A stretch of 64,000 nt of DNA from positions 434,001-498,000 of the forward strand of contig ML133503.1 in NCBI GenBank assembly GCA_003864495.1, written 5' to 3'. Of the stretch, positions 63,373 through 64,000 are shown in pieces. The notes beneath the pieces were generated by a model that made no database searches, was not told where the DNA came from, and was given only the letters and a program-made list of their open reading frames with translations. Positions within the stretch are counted from its first letter, which is position 1. Each line of letters begins with the position of its first letter. This DNA comes from Nemopilema nomurai (lineage: Eukaryota; Cnidaria; Scyphozoa; Rhizostomeae; Rhizostomatidae). A program made the translations under genes and the position numbers.

Positions 63373-64000
63373 AGATATACCATTAATAACAAAAACAGTG
63401 CACGACAAAGTATAGAAGAATGAAAATTTCAGACTGGTATTTAAAGCAACTTTCGATTTTGTTGTTAGTTCCAAAACACTTATCCACAACTCTCATGATC
63501 CACCACACTTAGTATGATTTCATGTTAAGCATGACATTGAATGATTAATTATTCGAAGCATTGCAGCCTATTTGAAGTTAAACATTTGACATTTCCATGA
63601 CATGGCGCGTGTGTTTCAACTACCAGGTATACGCCTGCCTGGGTATGTGTTGGAGGGCACTGGAGCCTCATGGCCGGGTTAATAGTGAAGAACATTGGTT
63701 AATAGTGAAAATAGATGGGAAGTTGAGATGAAAGACACTGGATAAAGAAGGATGATCAAGGCTTAAAGCGAAAAAGAAAAGTATCTTGTAATTTCCTTTC
63801 TTCAGATTTTACCTCTTGCTATTCTATCTTTCAATTACTCTTCTAACTTTTACTCAGCATTCATTAACTTCACTTTCTTAGTTGCTCACTTTACAAAATG
63901 ATTTGGCAATTTGCTAAATTAATGAGTTCTATTTAAAAGTTGCTTAAAGGAAGAGGTTTTCTATGGTTCCTTTTTTGTTTCGGAATGATAGCCTCGAGCT

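Larger units (their letters stand above)
57905..64000. other. Sp5 upstream flank, no supported gene
   Basis: Holds the TCF-like cluster and a MITE. A short imperfect duplication lies at about 60920-61030 (TTGTTCATGGCTTGAATGG / TTGTTCGCAGTTTGAATTG), a TA dinucleotide run at about 61685-61696, and a divergent three-copy repeat at 63247-63372. A 77-codon plus-strand frame at 63057-63290 follows a possible TTGCAG acceptor but has no similarity or partner exon. No other gene is supported. Confidence 0.5.

Overview
This window is eukaryotic, from an animal genome. It is AT-rich, with short coding exons scattered among much longer introns bounded by GT/AG sites, and it carries a decayed non-LTR retrotransposon, a tRNA-derived SINE-like element, a MITE and several minisatellites. 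No bacterial or viral gene organisation is present. The three recognisable genes are all animal families. The strong conservation, intron-dense structure and class III myosin that keeps its N-terminal kinase would suit a cnidarian, probably an anthozoan. The taxon is an inference; nothing read directly fixes it.

Layout. (1) 1-1785 is 5' flank with no supported gene. (2) 1786-40647, plus strand, is a class III (NINAC/MYO3-like) myosin of about 37 well-supported coding exons plus two candidate 33-base cassette exons, predicted at about 1,586 residues. It holds a complete Ste20-type kinase, a complete myosin motor, three IQ motifs and a long tail. A poly(A) signal lies about 125 bases after the stop. 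(3) 40648-43616 is intergenic. (4) 43617-50612, plus strand, is a ten-exon NuSAP (nucleolar and spindle-associated protein) gene of about 350 residues with SAP domain, TP-rich stretch, NuSAP C-terminal signature and KEN box. (5) 50613-55385 is intergenic with nothing recognised. (6) 55386-57904, minus strand, is an Sp5-type transcription factor in two exons with SP box, FxPW motif, Buttonhead box and three C2H2 fingers. (7) 57905-64000 is the Sp5 upstream flank. Its first 800 bases hold seven TCF/LEF-like TCAAAG sites in one orientation, and a MITE of about 400 bp sits about 2 kb upstream.

The three genes are not an operon and no functional coupling is implied. Myosin III is an actin-protrusion motor, NuSAP a mitotic microtubule protein, and Sp5 a developmental transcription factor downstream of Wnt in known animals. 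All exon boundaries were read by eye from splice sites, reading phase and family similarity. The observations most worth following up are the TCF-like cluster at Sp5, the frame-setting 23-base microexon and the IQ-interrupting cassette exons of the myosin, and the PKA-type site in its motor domain.
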